DNA of 64,000 nt, from NCBI GenBank assembly GCA_963854835.1, contig OY978530.1, forward strand, positions 13,044,609 through 13,108,608. The letters are read 5' to 3'. The position numbers and the translations under genes were made by a program. Under the pieces are notes generated by a model, which made no database searches, had not been told where the DNA came from, and worked only from the letters and a program-made list of their open reading frames with translations. Origin of the DNA: Megamerina dolium (Eukaryota > Arthropoda > Insecta > Diptera > Megamerinidae). Positions 1 to 11,403 of the stretch are shown here, piece by piece. Each line of letters starts with the position of its first letter. The first letter of the stretch is position 1.

Positions 1-119
1 AATAGAGGCAAAAAAAATGCTATTTCCTTTAGCCAAATGTGTATGTGGGGGTTTTTTGGGTCGCGGAATCCATTTTTGACATTAATTTTTATTTTTGAGT
101 GCCGCCAGAGGGCGCTTTC
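1..119 (+). repeat. Left terminal inverted repeat
   Basis: It pairs with 3041-3158. Shared blocks include the TIR part around the motif gccaaatgtgtatgtggggg and an inner end containing agagggcgctttcg. The arms differ at scattered bases, so the copy is not brand new. Confidence 0.85.
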
Positions 120-396
120 GTACATTTTTTTGGAAAAATATACGATACTGTTGTGGAAATAGACGAATTTTTGACTTTGTATTGAATATATTCAAAATAC
201 ATACTCGAATTATAAATTGTTAAATCATATTCCATACATTTTGTTCCTTTTTCCAGCTTTTCTAAAAATAAAATCGATTGATTTCAAGCTAAGACCTAAA
301 TCACATTTTTACCAGCTTTTGAAGGAAGAAAACCTCAAAATCTAGCTGGAAAATCTTAATATTTATAAATTAATTAATTAATATTTAATTTTAAAC

Positions 397-2700
397 ATGG
401 ATCTATTGCCGTCAACATCACAAGCCGCACCAACATCAATAAGTACCGAAAGTAGTTTGAAACATATGCCTTCTCACGATGTTCCTGCTTTTGGTATGTC
501 TTCTGATTTGACTGGTCTGAATCTGCCAACTAAACAGGATATTTTAAGATGCTATTTTTTCTTGGCCGAACGTGCTAAAATGCAAAGTAAAATGTTTTCA
601 TATAAAACATTTACTCCTCAAGTGACAGACAAATTGATTGGAATTTGGAGCAAACTAAATATTGAAATTATATGCAAACGAAATATTGTTAGAAAATTGA
701 ATACCTTGCTTGACAAATACTACACTGCAGATAAATGCAAAGCAAAAGGCTCCAGTCTCACATCTTTCTTACGATCCATAAAAGAATTATTTTACATTGG
801 GAAATGTAAATGTGACTTGAAAGCTGCTCTATGCTCATGTGGAATGATTCCAGAAGAGTTGAAAGAGTTTATGATGGATCAACATAATGACAGAAGATCT
901 ACGATACCGGAATACCAGACAGAAATTGAAGAGCAAGCACCTACATCTACAATAATAGAAACAATTGAAGAGAGCCAGGGTCTAACATACGTGCCAGAAG
1001 AAGACCAGGAAAGTGATTATGAGCATAGTACACATTTAGTAGAAGCACAAAATGCATCTCAAACGAAACGAGGACCATATACACCCAGATACGATGCTTT
1101 CAAGTTTGCTATGATGTGTCAGATAGAATAGCATCAGCATTGGCAACATCTCTTATGGAAGACATTGGCGTCAAAGATGGTCATGGCAATCTTGTCATTA
1201 TGGACAAGTCTAAAGTTCGTAGAGAAAAAGTTAAATGTAGACAAAAAGTGCTTCATAATCGGTATGATGCTTCCAATTTAATTGCATTTTCATTCGACGG
1301 CAGAAAAAATGATTCTTTAACGATGGAAAAAATCGATAACAAATTTCATCCAAGGATGGTGAAAGAACCTCACCTAGTTGTTTTAAAGGAACCACATTCC
1401 CAATTATTAGGCTACATAAAAGTAGAAAATGAAGATTCTGAACACAAAGTCATCAAATTGAACGAATTTTTCATCAACAAAGCAATGTCTCTAGATTCTT
1501 TGATTGGCATATGCTGTGATGGTGAGCGAGCAAATACTGGCATAAGAAATGGAATTTTGCGACGATTCGAAATGCAGTTAAACAGACCACTGCATTGGTT
1601 TGTGTGCCTTCTCCACTTTAACGAGCATCCGTTACGGCATTTGTTTGACACTTTGGAGAAATCATCCACCACTGGACCACGAACGACAACCGGAACGTTG
1701 AGCAAACAAATAGAAACTTGTGATAATGTTCCGGTATGTAATTTTTTTAAATTTGTATTACTATTTTGAATCGTATTTCTCAAGTAATGTGTTCGAATTT
1801 AAATGATAAAATTGTATTTAATTCATCTAATCTCTTCTATTTTTAGGCGGTAAACGATTTTGAGATTATCACTCTGGAAAATATACCTGATTTAAGTGCT
1901 GTTGAATTAACTACCGACGCAATGTACTTATACAAAATGGCGCTTGCAATTTCTTCTGGTGAGGTTTTGGCGGATTCGGCCAACATTAAACCAGGGCCAA
2001 TAGCACATTCTCGTTGGCTCACCAAGGCCAGTAGATTATTACGGTTATATGTGACAACCAACAAGCCATCTACAAATTTAAAAATTCTGGCAAACTATAT
2101 AATTAAAGTATATACGCCAATGTACTTCAATATTAAATATTACAACTCTGTCGTGCACGGTAGTGTATTATTTTATAAATTCATACGTTGGACTCAATAT
2201 TTGGATTCGAATTTAAGCCAAATTGTAAATAATGTTGTTAAAGAAAACTCGTATTATGCTCATTCAGAAAACATTTTATTGGCAATGTTGTTCGACGATG
2301 AAAAAAAATACGCGACTTAGCTCTAAAAAAAATTTTACACTACCGTAACCATGTGGAAGATCCGATGCTACTGAGAGTTTATAAAAAGCCTATCATAAAC
2401 TTCAATTGCACAGATTTTACGAATATGATTGACATAAATGATAATTCAATCTTATTCGAACCACCATTCACTCGAAATATTCCTTATGAATATCTACAAC
2501 AATATTTAGAAGACATTGATCCACCGCTGCCTGATCCGAAAATTCCAGTACACATACAAGGAACGGAAAGACATGTTCAATTGCTGGCTAGTGTATCCAA
2601 AAGAGTTTTAGAACATAATCGAGAAGGAGTTATGGCGGTGACATTAGAAAGTCGTGAAAAATTCGCTAGACTTGACAGCAAGAAAGACTTTCAAAAATAA
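397..2700 (+). pseudogene. Transposase-like gene with one intron and two frameshifts
   Basis: Exon 1 runs 397-1733 and exon 2 1847-2700. They are separated by a 113-bp GT-AG intron (gtatgt at 1734, tttttag ending at 1846), and the frame is preserved across the splice. Recognisable blocks are SDR followed by a DKSKVRRE basic stretch, FDGRKND, CDGERANTG, HWFVCLLHFNE, a TTGPRTTTG region, and in exon 2 HSRWLTKASRLLRLY. The two conserved D residues (FDGR, CDGE) could be catalytic, which is an inference. The frame shifts by one near 1100-1116 and again in the A-tract near 2298-2306, after which the frame continues to a stop at 2700. An intact version would be about 750 aa. Family is known to me only as uncharacterised TE-derived proteins. 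Confidence 0.75.
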
Positions 2701-3040
2701 CTCCTTCGCGTTTATTTCCTAAAAGTCTTCGTTTTGTTTCTTAATTACTGAATTCAATTAATTTTTTTTATTAATTACATTTTATATGCTTTTATTATTT
2801 GATATGTTGAATTTTAGAAGAAAAAAATAAAGTAAAATATGCTTTGTTTACTCTTTGTCTTAAATTCGATATAGGTCGTGAATGAATAACCCCCCCCCCT
2901 TCCCCCATCATTTTTAACGCTAAACACTCTGGGCTATTTAAAGTTTTGGGTTGTCTTATGAGAAAGTCAAATATTCGTCAATTTACACGAAAAATTTCGT
3001 AAATTTACCCAAAAAAAAACGATAAAATTATAAAATGAAC

Positions 3041-3158
3041 GAAAGCGCCCTCTGGTGGTGCTCAAAAATAAAAATAGATCTCAAAAATGGATTCCTCGAT
3101 CCAAAAACCCCCACATACACATTTGGCTAGAGAAAATAGCATTTTTTTTACATCTATT
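3041..3158 (-). repeat. Right terminal inverted repeat
   Basis: Reverse complement of 1-119 with roughly 10-15% mismatches by eye. The inner end begins gaaagcgccctct and the outer end finishes near catctatt. Sequence to about 3260 is AT-rich and may be further outer TIR that cannot be tested because the left partner is outside the window. Confidence 0.85.
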
Positions 3159-3283
3159 CTTGAGTATTTGGGGAAAAAAAACTATTTTGAAAAATCCGGG
3201 GGCTCGAAAATCATTTTAGAGCTATGGTTTCTTTGGAAAAGTATCTTCAAATGACCCGTAGAACAAGAATTTCAAAAAAAAAA

Positions 3284-3417
<134 letters not shown>

Positions 3418-3468
3418 CTTTTTTTGACTTAGTACTAACCACAGTTTTTTTTTTTTTACTATCCACAG

Positions 3469-3958
3469 TGTATAGTTTTAAGAACATTCTGTCAAAAAAA
3501 AAAAAAACGGGAGAAGAAGAAGATAAGATATGAATTAAATAAAGAAAGAAAAAAATAGAATAATATAGATGTATATAGGTTTGTTAAAAAAAAAAATAAT
3601 TATTTCAGTGATTCGCCATAATGGTTTGTCGAGGTAAAATTAACCTTCGTCAGGCAGCAGCATACCTCTCTCCTGGATGCATTGGGCCTAATGTAAGAAA
3701 CGGCAATTAGGCATGGTAGGGAGGGCGATTCTGGTGAGAAGGGCGGTCTTGTCGGTATTTCTCTTTTTTTTCGACTCGAATAGGCTTAGGTAAGTGCACG
3801 ATTTTTTTGTAGTGATCTGCCTCCTATGTGGTTTGCAAATTCGAACCCCCCCAACCGGCTGAGCCTAGCATAAGTACAGCCAGCGTGCACACTTGGCAGA
3901 GCGCATGAGACGTGATGCTCCGACTCCCGAGCACGAAATTAAGATAATATTCATTACA
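3469..3958 (+). repeat. LTR of family X, probably solo
   Basis: This 490-bp block is an inverted copy of 53622-54103. At that site the same sequence is directly followed by a tRNA-Lys-type primer-binding site, which identifies it as an LTR beginning TGTATAG and ending CATTACA. Here no primer site follows: the next base is already inside a family B gag fragment. The four bases before the LTR are acag at both copies, so the true start may lie a few bases upstream. Confidence 0.8.
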
Positions 3959-4083
3959 GAAGGAACAGGAAGAACTTTCCTTTTCTAATTTGGGGGTTTA
4001 CGATAGTATTCTAGTACTTGGTACTAGTTAGTACTTGTCTGTCCTGAGTGGAATCATATTATTTCTGTTTCGGTTAAATGCCA

Positions 4084-4335
4084 CTATATTACTATATTGG
4101 CCTCAGCCTGGTGGAAATCATACGAGTGCAGTGGTGTGTTGAAGCTTACATTGGTTCCCATATTAAACTGATTATGCCATTGCTCTCTCTCAAGCAAGAT
4201 ATTCGTATTTACGGCCTCCTCTGCTAGTTCTTCTAATGTGGCTTTCTTACCTAGCATATATGTCTTAACCAATGGGTCTCGAAGATATGATGTCCTCGCG
4301 TACCCTTCTAGTAGCTCCTTTAGGAACTCTTGGAC
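4084..4335 (-). pseudogene. Family B gag fragment (17.6/297-like Ty3/gypsy)
   Basis: The translation contains TYMLGKKATLEELAEEAVN, which matches the plus-strand B copy near 50200-50300 almost residue for residue. Homology continues from 4083 down to 3961, to the point matching about 50480, where the X LTR interrupts it. Upstream coding (ELLEGYARTSYLRDPLVK) is readable up to about 4335. This is a truncated minus-strand element whose 5' LTR is 4696-5279. Gag packages the retrotransposon RNA; this piece cannot do so alone. Confidence 0.7.
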
Positions 4336-4677
4336 TCCAATTGCCCGTACGCACTCTTAATACATACTCTTAATACCTCCTTGAAAAAAATATATATCTT
4401 CTTTGAGTAATTTTTGTGGGAATTGTATTTCGTGCGTGGGCGGCTCCAGGTGGACTGTCTTCAAACATGTATTACGCAGAAGTGCATAAAATTCACCAAG
4501 TTATTAGCATCACCATATAGTCGTTGTTTTATACAGGTTACAAATTCTTCTAATTTTCAAATTGTCTTCTTGCTTCAAACAAATAATATCAAACAAAAAA
4601 CACAAACTATAATTAGATCCTATTCTGCGTAAAGTGTTGAACGTAAAACACCTTGTGTATACAAAATACTTCGCAGT
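4336..4677 (-). other. Leader and 5' gag remnant of inverted family B element
   Basis: This lies between the primer site and the readable gag. The part next to the primer site (tactgcgaagtattttgtat on the minus strand) aligns with the leader of the plus-strand copy at 49040-49090. I see no intact reading frame. Confidence 0.5.
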
Positions 4678-4695
4678 ATTCTACCGACTACGCCA
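4678..4695 (-). promoter_or_regulatory. Primer-binding site, tRNA-Ser type
   Basis: Minus-strand sequence TGGCGTAGTCGGTAGAAT lies directly inside the LTR end. It differs by one base from the TGGCGCAGTCGGTAG motif used by 17.6/297-type elements with tRNA-Ser as primer. Confidence 0.65.
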
Positions 4696-5279
4696 AATAT
4701 GTTGTGTACTATTTTTCCACAACACTTTCTAAATACCTAACGGCAAGACTCACAAATATTCACACAAGGTATATTCCGCTATGGCACTTAAAACGAGACT
4801 AGGTCCATAAGTGTTGCGAGTGCTTTTGGGACTATAACACTGGTTAGCTGAAAATAAAAGCAGTATTAATTATACTTGCACTTTACTTTATTTGTGGTTA
4901 TTTTTCACTTGTACAATTCTACCTTTTAACCTTAAACACTAATACTGGAGGGCCTCGTACGGATCGCAGTATTCACTTATGCCCTAGTCACTGTTAAAAC
5001 ACAACTGGTTCTGCCTTCAGAAAGCTGGCAACTTATATGGAATTTTTCCTAAAACTATCCACATAGAAATCCACCCACATACCATCCTACAATCCACAAT
5101 TAATTCACTTGTAATACTTGTACGTAGGTACTCATTGTGTGGGTAACTTTGCAAAACCATACACGAGTAGTCCACGTGACTTTAGTTATTGTTGTGTGCC
5201 TAAACATTGTTGGTGTGCTTACATAAGTGTAGAGCTACGAATTGTGTGAGAAAATGCTTTATCAGCTTTTTCACACCCA
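4696..5279 (-). repeat. LTR of family B, inverted copy
   Basis: About 580 bp homologous, on the opposite strand, to 48476-49022. Matching landmarks on the minus strand are GGGTGTGAAAAAGCTGA at the start, an internal block about tactgcgatcc, and a terminal ACACAACAT just before the primer site. The two copies are clearly diverged, so they come from different insertions of one family. Confidence 0.75.
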
Positions 5280-5524
5280 ACCAAAAAATTAAACTAGTTT
5301 CAAATTGCTTAATTTGTAGTATTCTTTTGGCATACTTCGACCTGAATCTCTTTTTAGTCAATCTTAAAATCCTTCAAAATGTGCGCCAATAATTTTTATG
5401 GCGATTGCCATCACAAGGCAAATTCATAACGGTATAGACACAAAATTGTCACCTGTATGCAAAATGTTTAGTTCAACACGATTTTATCATAATTACTGAT
5501 GTCAAAACGTAATCTAATCCATCA
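5280..5524. other. AT-rich spacer, nothing recognised
   Basis: Short unique-looking sequence between the family B LTR and a possible Tc1-like fragment. No convincing reading frame or repeat was seen. Confidence 0.4.
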
Positions 5525-5612
5525 AAATGGCAAAAACCAAGCAGATGTTAAAACGAAAAACACCTCAAATTGAAGGTGGCAGTATGATGGTTTGGGATTG
5601 TTTTTGCTTTAT
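5525..5612 (+). pseudogene. Possible Tc1-like transposase scrap
   Basis: A plus-strand frame reads KTPQIEGGSMMVWDCF, close to the GGGS-MVWG-CF core that lies between the first two catalytic acids of Tc1 transposases. The match stops at the TA-rich site where the mariner element begins. Only about 30 codons are legible, so the call rests on one motif. Confidence 0.35.
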
Positions 5613-5619
5613 ATATATA

Positions 5620-6593
5620 CCTAGTCAAGTCATAAATATTGGTACACAGAAAAATCGACGCCAAATGAAAATGAATTAATATTTTTCAAAACTTATTTTT
5701 CTTTTTATAGGGTCATTCAATGGCTAAAAATCTTAGAACTTATTCGAAATGATTTCCATTTGCCTTCCAGCACGACTTGAGACGATCTGGCAACTTATCG
5801 ATCGCGAGACGCACTTCATGCGTGGGGAATTGTCCACTGCATGGACAAGGGCTTGCTTCAACGACTCAATATTTGGGTGTCGAGTAGAGCAAGCCATGCC
5901 TGTAATATGGACCACAACTTGTAATCCAGCGGGTTGAGGTCTGGACTAACAGCTGGCCAATCATCCGTTGATACGAAGTCCGGAATGTTGTTTTTTAGCC
6001 ACAGTTGAGTTGTTTTTGCCTTGTGACGTGGGATGGTAGCCTCTTTGGATCCTGGGGATGAGTTTTGATGCTCTCTGGATGACCGAGCATACACACGATC
6101 TTTCTGTTTATTGAACGATTCTTCTACGGTAAAGATTTTCTCGTCAGTAAACAGAATTTGTCTGTGGGCGTACCGGCTGCGTAATGCTATCGATTATCGC
6201 TTGCGTTTACCCTCCAATGCTGCCAGTGTGTCGCTGGTATGCGCTGAGTCCCAAACCTTCATGGACATGGATTTTTGAGAATCCTGCATTTCCCGCGACA
6301 ATATTTCCTGTTTCCGCAGCGGTTTTCGGTCGATTCGGTTTCTTCACAGCTTTGATCGCTTTCGGAGTTCTCACAATACGCGCACGGCCAGATCTTTGAC
6401 GGTCTCTTACTCCACCAGTATCCTCAAACACCTTCACAGCACGATACACAAAATTGCGAATGATTCCAAGCGATCGCAACGTCGGAAAGATATCGTCTTT
6501 TCACATGTTACATTTTGATGAAATGGATGCGCCCAATATTGCATTCGTAATGAATGCGTTTAGTTGTGTACCAATATTTATGACTTGACTAGG
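5620..6593 (-). mobile_element. Mariner element (maT-like), 974 bp
   Basis: The ends are perfect inverted repeats: cctagtcaagtcataaatat at 5620 and its complement ending at 6593, about 29 bp each and continuing to ggtacaca. Both ends are flanked by TA, the Tc1/mariner target duplication, in a TATATA context. The internal transposase is on the minus strand and decayed, so this copy would need a helper transposase. The intact TIRs suggest it could still be mobilised. Confidence 0.9.
5733..6500 (-). pseudogene. Mariner transposase, broken
   Basis: The minus strand shows an N-terminal helix-turn-helix part (RAVKVFEDTGGVRDRQRSG, then ARIVRTPKAIKAV). A first catalytic region FTDEKIFTVEE follows, and the third-acid region SPDLNPLDYKLW is typical of mariner. 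The catalytic core between the first and third acids is shortened and the residue before PRHKAKTTQ is not the expected D, so the second catalytic acid appears lost. Several frame changes are needed to follow the protein. The PLDY form points to the maT/DD37D group rather than the PSDY of classical DD34D mariners. The family call is moderately sure. Confidence 0.7.
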
Positions 6594-6595
6594 TA

Positions 6596-6696
6596 TATAT
6601 ATATATATATACATATACACGTATATATCTACATATATACATATATATGTATATATATATATATATACATATACACGTATATATCTACATATATAC

Positions 6697-6769
<73 letters not shown>

Positions 6770-6780
6770 TATATATATAT
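6596..6780. repeat. TA-rich microsatellite with an internal ~59-bp duplication
   Basis: (TA)n with two tandem copies of a unit containing catatacacgtatatatctac, starting near 6610 and 6667. It fills the gap between the mariner right end and the BEL terminal repeat. Confidence 0.8.
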
Positions 6781-6788
6781 ACTGCACT

Positions 6789-7159
6789 TGGTGCACTTGC
6801 CTTCTGGTTGAGTTGGATGTACAGCTATTAGCGACGGTGACTGTGAGACTCGTTGTTGTGGCAACACAAAACACTTCTTGTTCTTTTGTATATATTTATT
6901 GTATATATTTAAACAATTTAACACTTAATTTTAACTCTTGTTTAAAATTAAATATATTTCGTGTAATTAAAGGGAATCGAGTTATTACATCGAGAGGGAA
7001 AAATATCGCGCACTGCGCGAGAAATTGGGGCTGTTTTTATTATTTTCAATTTTAATTTTAATATTCATAGGAACACGCACTTGTTCTATCGAAGGAGTTA
7101 GTATCAACAGTGTAAAAATATATAAAAATGGAAAGTGAAGAGTATAAAGGAAAAGGAAA
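6789..7159 (-). repeat. BEL long terminal repeat, left copy
   Basis: 371 bp, nearly identical to 11404-11776 (a few substitutions and a short indel). Because gag is on the minus strand this is the 3' LTR. Related LTR or 3' sequence may continue rightward past 7159. Confidence 0.7.
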
Positions 7160-7990
7160 TAGTTGAAGAGAACAGGAGAGAGAACCTCCACCCGAGACGG
7201 AGGGAATGAGAAAAAAAATTAAATAAAAAGTAAATACAAATAAAAATACGGTATTTCATATACTTAAAGTTAATCTTAAAAATAATTAAAATTAACTATA
7301 AAGTGTTCGGATTTTGAATCCAATTCGTATTCAGGTTGATCAGCATCACCAGTGAGGGAGTTCAAGCCGGGATTCGAGATTTTTACTTTGGTAAGAGTGA
7401 GAAAAGGCATCAGGGAAATATGACAGATGTTGATTGCTGATTCGGAACGAGTATTGATTGTTGATTGTTGAATGTTGATTGTAGAGTGTTGCTTTTAGAG
7501 TGTTTTCCAATGTTGATTGGTGTGTGGATCGGGGTTAGATCGCACCATCTTAGGTGAATAGATTTTCAGGGCTGGTCGTAGACCAGATCAAGGGTTTCGA
7601 AAAGTCAATTTAGTTGACAAACCTCGAGCTCGGAGAGCACTTGCAACATTAACAAATTCAGCTTGTCGGGAGTGCCAGAATATATAATGCTCGTGACACG
7701 TTCTAAACTCGGATAGAATCTGCGTGTCTTGGGTTCATGATGACTCGACTCATGAATATGTAGCAAATAATGTGAAAATAACACATGGGATTATTCACAC
7801 GCATATACACTATGCCAGTGCATAGTTCCATAGAAGCTTCGTAGAAGTCCGGGAATTAAATCTGGCAGTTACAGTGAACTGAACGATGTGAGAGAGGGAT
7901 GCGTATGACGGTCAGTATCGTATAACCTGACAAAACGTTGCTACATAATACGGATGTGGCATCAGAGGCTTATATGTTGCTCAAGCCACA
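7160..7990 (-). other. BEL 3' non-coding region
   Basis: No convincing coding sequence on either strand. It includes a purine-rich plus-strand stretch (7140-7260) and tandem-like tgttgattg repeats near 7430-7520. It may be the rest of the LTR or the scar of the pol deletion. Confidence 0.4.
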
Positions 7991-7999
7991 ATCTTCAAA

Positions 8000-10054
8000 T
8001 CACCTTTTACGTGACAGCAATTTTGGGGGCCCAGTATTAGGCGGGATCGAATGTATTGCTGTTCGAGTACAAGTCCTCTCGTTGATTGAACGAGCCTTTT
8101 GTGGGGAGTGATACGTAGAACTCGATAATCCGTTGAATATCGCTGTACGACAAGAATTTCGGGTGGGAAATGCATTTGACGGGAGATGTCCTCTTCTTGG
8201 ATACGATCTATAAGATCGAACTTTTGCATCTGGGTGGAGCATTGCATAACGGTGAACTTTCCGCTTTGCTCTCGGGTCATGCCGTGCTCTGTGAAGCAGG
8301 GAATGATGTTGCTTCCCACAAAGCCGGCATGAAAACTCACTGTGGCATTTTGCAAGGTTATGTGAAATTGCCAAGCAGTTTATGCAAATCATCTGCTGAC
8401 GCACAAAGATTATTCTCTCTTCAACCGTAAGCTTGGAGAACTCTGTACATTGTCGTAGCGGGTGTATACCTCTACATAGTGGGCAGCATGTCTTCGTGAC
8501 AATAGTATGCAACGATCTAACATCTTTAGTTGTTGTGAGGGGTTTTTCTGGACATTTGGGGTGTTTTCTATTAATACTTCGTGTCGGGTGCTTATCGCAT
8601 TTAGCATGAGGTGATGAATGCGGGAGTTTGTCGAAACGGATTCTGCTGTGGAACGATGAAACCGTTCTGCGGGATGTCGAATTCACTGGTGGGAGGATTG
8701 TCGTGATTGGAGCTGTATCCAAAGTTGTATTGCATTTTTCCTTTGCGACAACTCGCTGCTGAGAACATTCAGCTGATGTTTCAGAGGTAGTTGACTCGGG
8801 AGTTGCCTTACAGTGAGTGCTGGAAGCATTCTCTAGCCTGTGAAGTAGGGAATTGTGTCTTTGTTTACAGGAGGAGCACGTGTATCGGCTCTTACAATCA
8901 CTGTAATCGTGAGAGTTGGCCAAGCAATTGGTACACAGTTTATGTTTGTTAACTACGCTGTAGCGTTCATCAACCAACAACTTCAGAAATTCGGGACACT
9001 GGCGAAGAGGGTGTGTCTTTCGGCACAATGGACAACCGTGATTGGAGACACTGGCATGATAAATGCTAGTTCCGTGTGAATCTACCCGAGGTTTATTTGT
9101 ACGCTGGGGAGGGTTGAATCGACCGGGTTGCTGATTCGATGGTTGCCTGAGTTGCCGAGTTGGTGATTGGCTGGATTGCCGAGGACCACTTCGGATATCT
9201 GCAACTGATTCCAAAGTCTGATACCGATCTGTAAGAAAGGCATCGAAGTCGCTCCAATTAGGGATTTCACGTTTATTTTTTAATGATTGCTCCCAAAGAC
9301 ACAAGGTGGTATACGGAAGTTTTGTGGAACACAAATAAACAAAAATAGCGTCCCAGTGGCTTGTGTCAACTCCTAAGAGCTTCAAATTCATAATGCAATC
9401 GTTTAGTGTGCGCTGTAAGCGCTTCAAATGCGGGCCGGTTTTTTAAGTTACCGGTTGGAGAGTGAAAAGGGATTTCAACTGTAAGTTGACGAGAATCCTC
9501 TAATTTTCATATCTCCCCTCGAGATTATGCCAAGCTAGTGCGAAGCCATCATTAGTCAAAGGAGTAGACTGAATGATGCTATGTGCTTCACCTCGGGTTT
9601 TTTGTAGCAAGTGGTATAATTTTTCCACTGGCGACAGACGGGGGTTATTACGGTATAATGCCGTAAACAAGTCACGAAAACTTGGCCACGATACATAATC
9701 TCCTGAAAAACATGGGGTCTTGCATGGAGGCAGCTTAATAGCGGGAAATGAATGTTCATTTTTTACTTTCTCAACGGGTATATTCGGAATTGCCGAAGAA
9801 GAGGAAACTGCGGAGGATGCCACTTCGGATCTCAGCTCGTGAATAACAGCAGGAAATGAATGTTGATGAGATATGTTTACATCGGGAGCAGGGGGAATTT
9901 CGGGAGACAACACCTCAGCGTTCAGTTCATGAAGATGAGCATTAATATTAGAGAGGCACCGGACCGGAGGTGTAACATTTTCTGTAATACGGGATAAAGT
10001 TTGAAAACGAGAGAGAATTGCTGGGAAATCTGGAGTTAAGTTGCCTGTTCGCAC
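8000..10054 (-). pseudogene. BEL/Pao Gag with two zinc-knuckle blocks
   Basis: One minus-strand frame runs from 10054 to 8000, broken only by two in-frame stops between 9499 and 9428. The first part holds the DUF1759-type region (FSGDYVSWPSFRDLF, then LAWHNLEGRYEN) and continues after the stops with LKRLQRTLNDCI and SWDAIF-like BEL capsid sequence. Next comes a zinc-knuckle block (CPLCRKTHPLRQC, CTNCLANSHDYSDC, CSSCKQRHNSLLH). About 120 residues later a second equivalent block appears (CPLCRGIHPLRQC, CINCLAISHNLAKC, CRLCGKQHHSLLH). BEL Gag normally carries one such block. Gag would assemble the particle and bind element RNA. The C-terminal end drifts into unrecognisable sequence. Confidence 0.8.
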
Positions 10055-11403
10055 GATTTATCAAAAAATGGGTTGCCAAAATGTGTCCGGAGAGAGATTA
10101 ATCCGAAAGACGTAGTCTTCCGTAGCCAAATTGAAGGTTATACTAGTGGGCTGACTTATGGAAGGTATGACCTTGAGCTTATTTTAAATTCGTATTCGAT
10201 TCCGCTGAATTCCGGAATTGACGTAGGGAGATGTAATATAAATTAATTCACAATCAATAAAATTACTCAATTGTAACGAGCCGGTGTGATATCTACGTAT
10301 AGAAAATTCGTATCCGATAGGTATAAAACGTTTGGGAACCACTTTATACTACTTCCTTCAATTTGTAACGTATTATCTTGCACAAAGAACTCAATTATTT
10401 GATATTCGTTAACACTGCAGCAACTTAGGGTTGAGAGTCACTCTTTTTCACACTGGGTATTTTTCAATAGAAAAGATAGTGTACAATTGTTATTGCAATT
10501 ATATTTTGTTGCTATTACAGGTATATGCAAAACAAAAATTGGGAGATAGAAATTAAGCAACAATATACACTACCGCTATATTTGTGATCAAACGCAGGTA
10601 TATTAGTCGAGACAAATCAATGCGATTTATTGTTGCCTATGTATGACCAAATACTTGTATTGCTTACTTTTGGGTGTGCTTGTTGTTGATGGTTTAGAGA
10701 TATGCATGAACCACGGTAGGTAGTTGAAATTTAACAACAAGTAATCGCATGTGCGTTTGTATAATAACAAGGCGGTTGTTTTTGCAAATGCACAAGGCAA
10801 AAGTGTTAAGAAAAAAATGCAATATGTATGAAATATTATTGCCGATATCAGTTTTCGTGGGGGAAAAACAACTTCTATTGGGAAAGTGTAGTTGTATTAC
10901 TTATGATTTGTTCTTCCTTGATACTAAGGTTGTTATTATTATTACATTATTGGCAATAATGAGGGGTGTATGCGGGGAGATACGACTGATATGATAACAC
11001 TTGGTGGTTATGTTTGAGTAAAATAACCACACAAAATGCAACAACGATATCTCGGAGAGAGATGCTTTGATGTACTTATATGTGTTTACTGAGAGATGTC
11101 CAAGGGATTAGTAAACAAAATTAATGTAATAATAAAAACAAAAATATAAACCAAATTGGGGATCTCTTCGAATAGTGAGAAGAGGAACATAAGCGGGAAA
11201 TAAAAAAAATTAAAAACAAAATAGATCAACCAAAGTGATTTTGCCGTTGGCAAAACAATATCTATTGTATCACAATATATTATGTTGTAATTTCTTTATT
11301 TTTGCAGCTATATGGGAGAGTTTATTAAGCGGAATACCTTATCCGGCTCGAAGGACCAATGTTTCAGCGGGGAGCGAATGTATGCCGGTGGGTTCTCTGA
11401 ATG
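10055..11403 (-). other. BEL 5' leader and lost gag N-terminus
   Basis: About 1.3 kb between the visible gag start and the 5' LTR. The LTR-proximal part on the minus strand contains ttggtccttcgagccggat, a phrase common in insect BEL leaders and gag starts. The rest is AT-rich with no long frame. Confidence 0.45.

Larger units (their letters stand above)
1..3158 (+). mobile_element. Intron-containing DNA transposon with long terminal inverted repeats
   Basis: The ends at 1-119 and 3041-3158 are inverted copies of one another and enclose a single plus-strand transposase-like gene (397-2700). The left edge of the window may cut the element: AT-rich sequence beyond 3158 could be the outer part of the right TIR, with its partner lying before base 1. 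I could not define a target-site duplication. The protein resembles a large family of TE-derived proteins common in aphid, cnidarian and spider genomes, but I cannot assign a superfamily with certainty. Two frameshifts make this copy non-autonomous. Confidence 0.8.
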
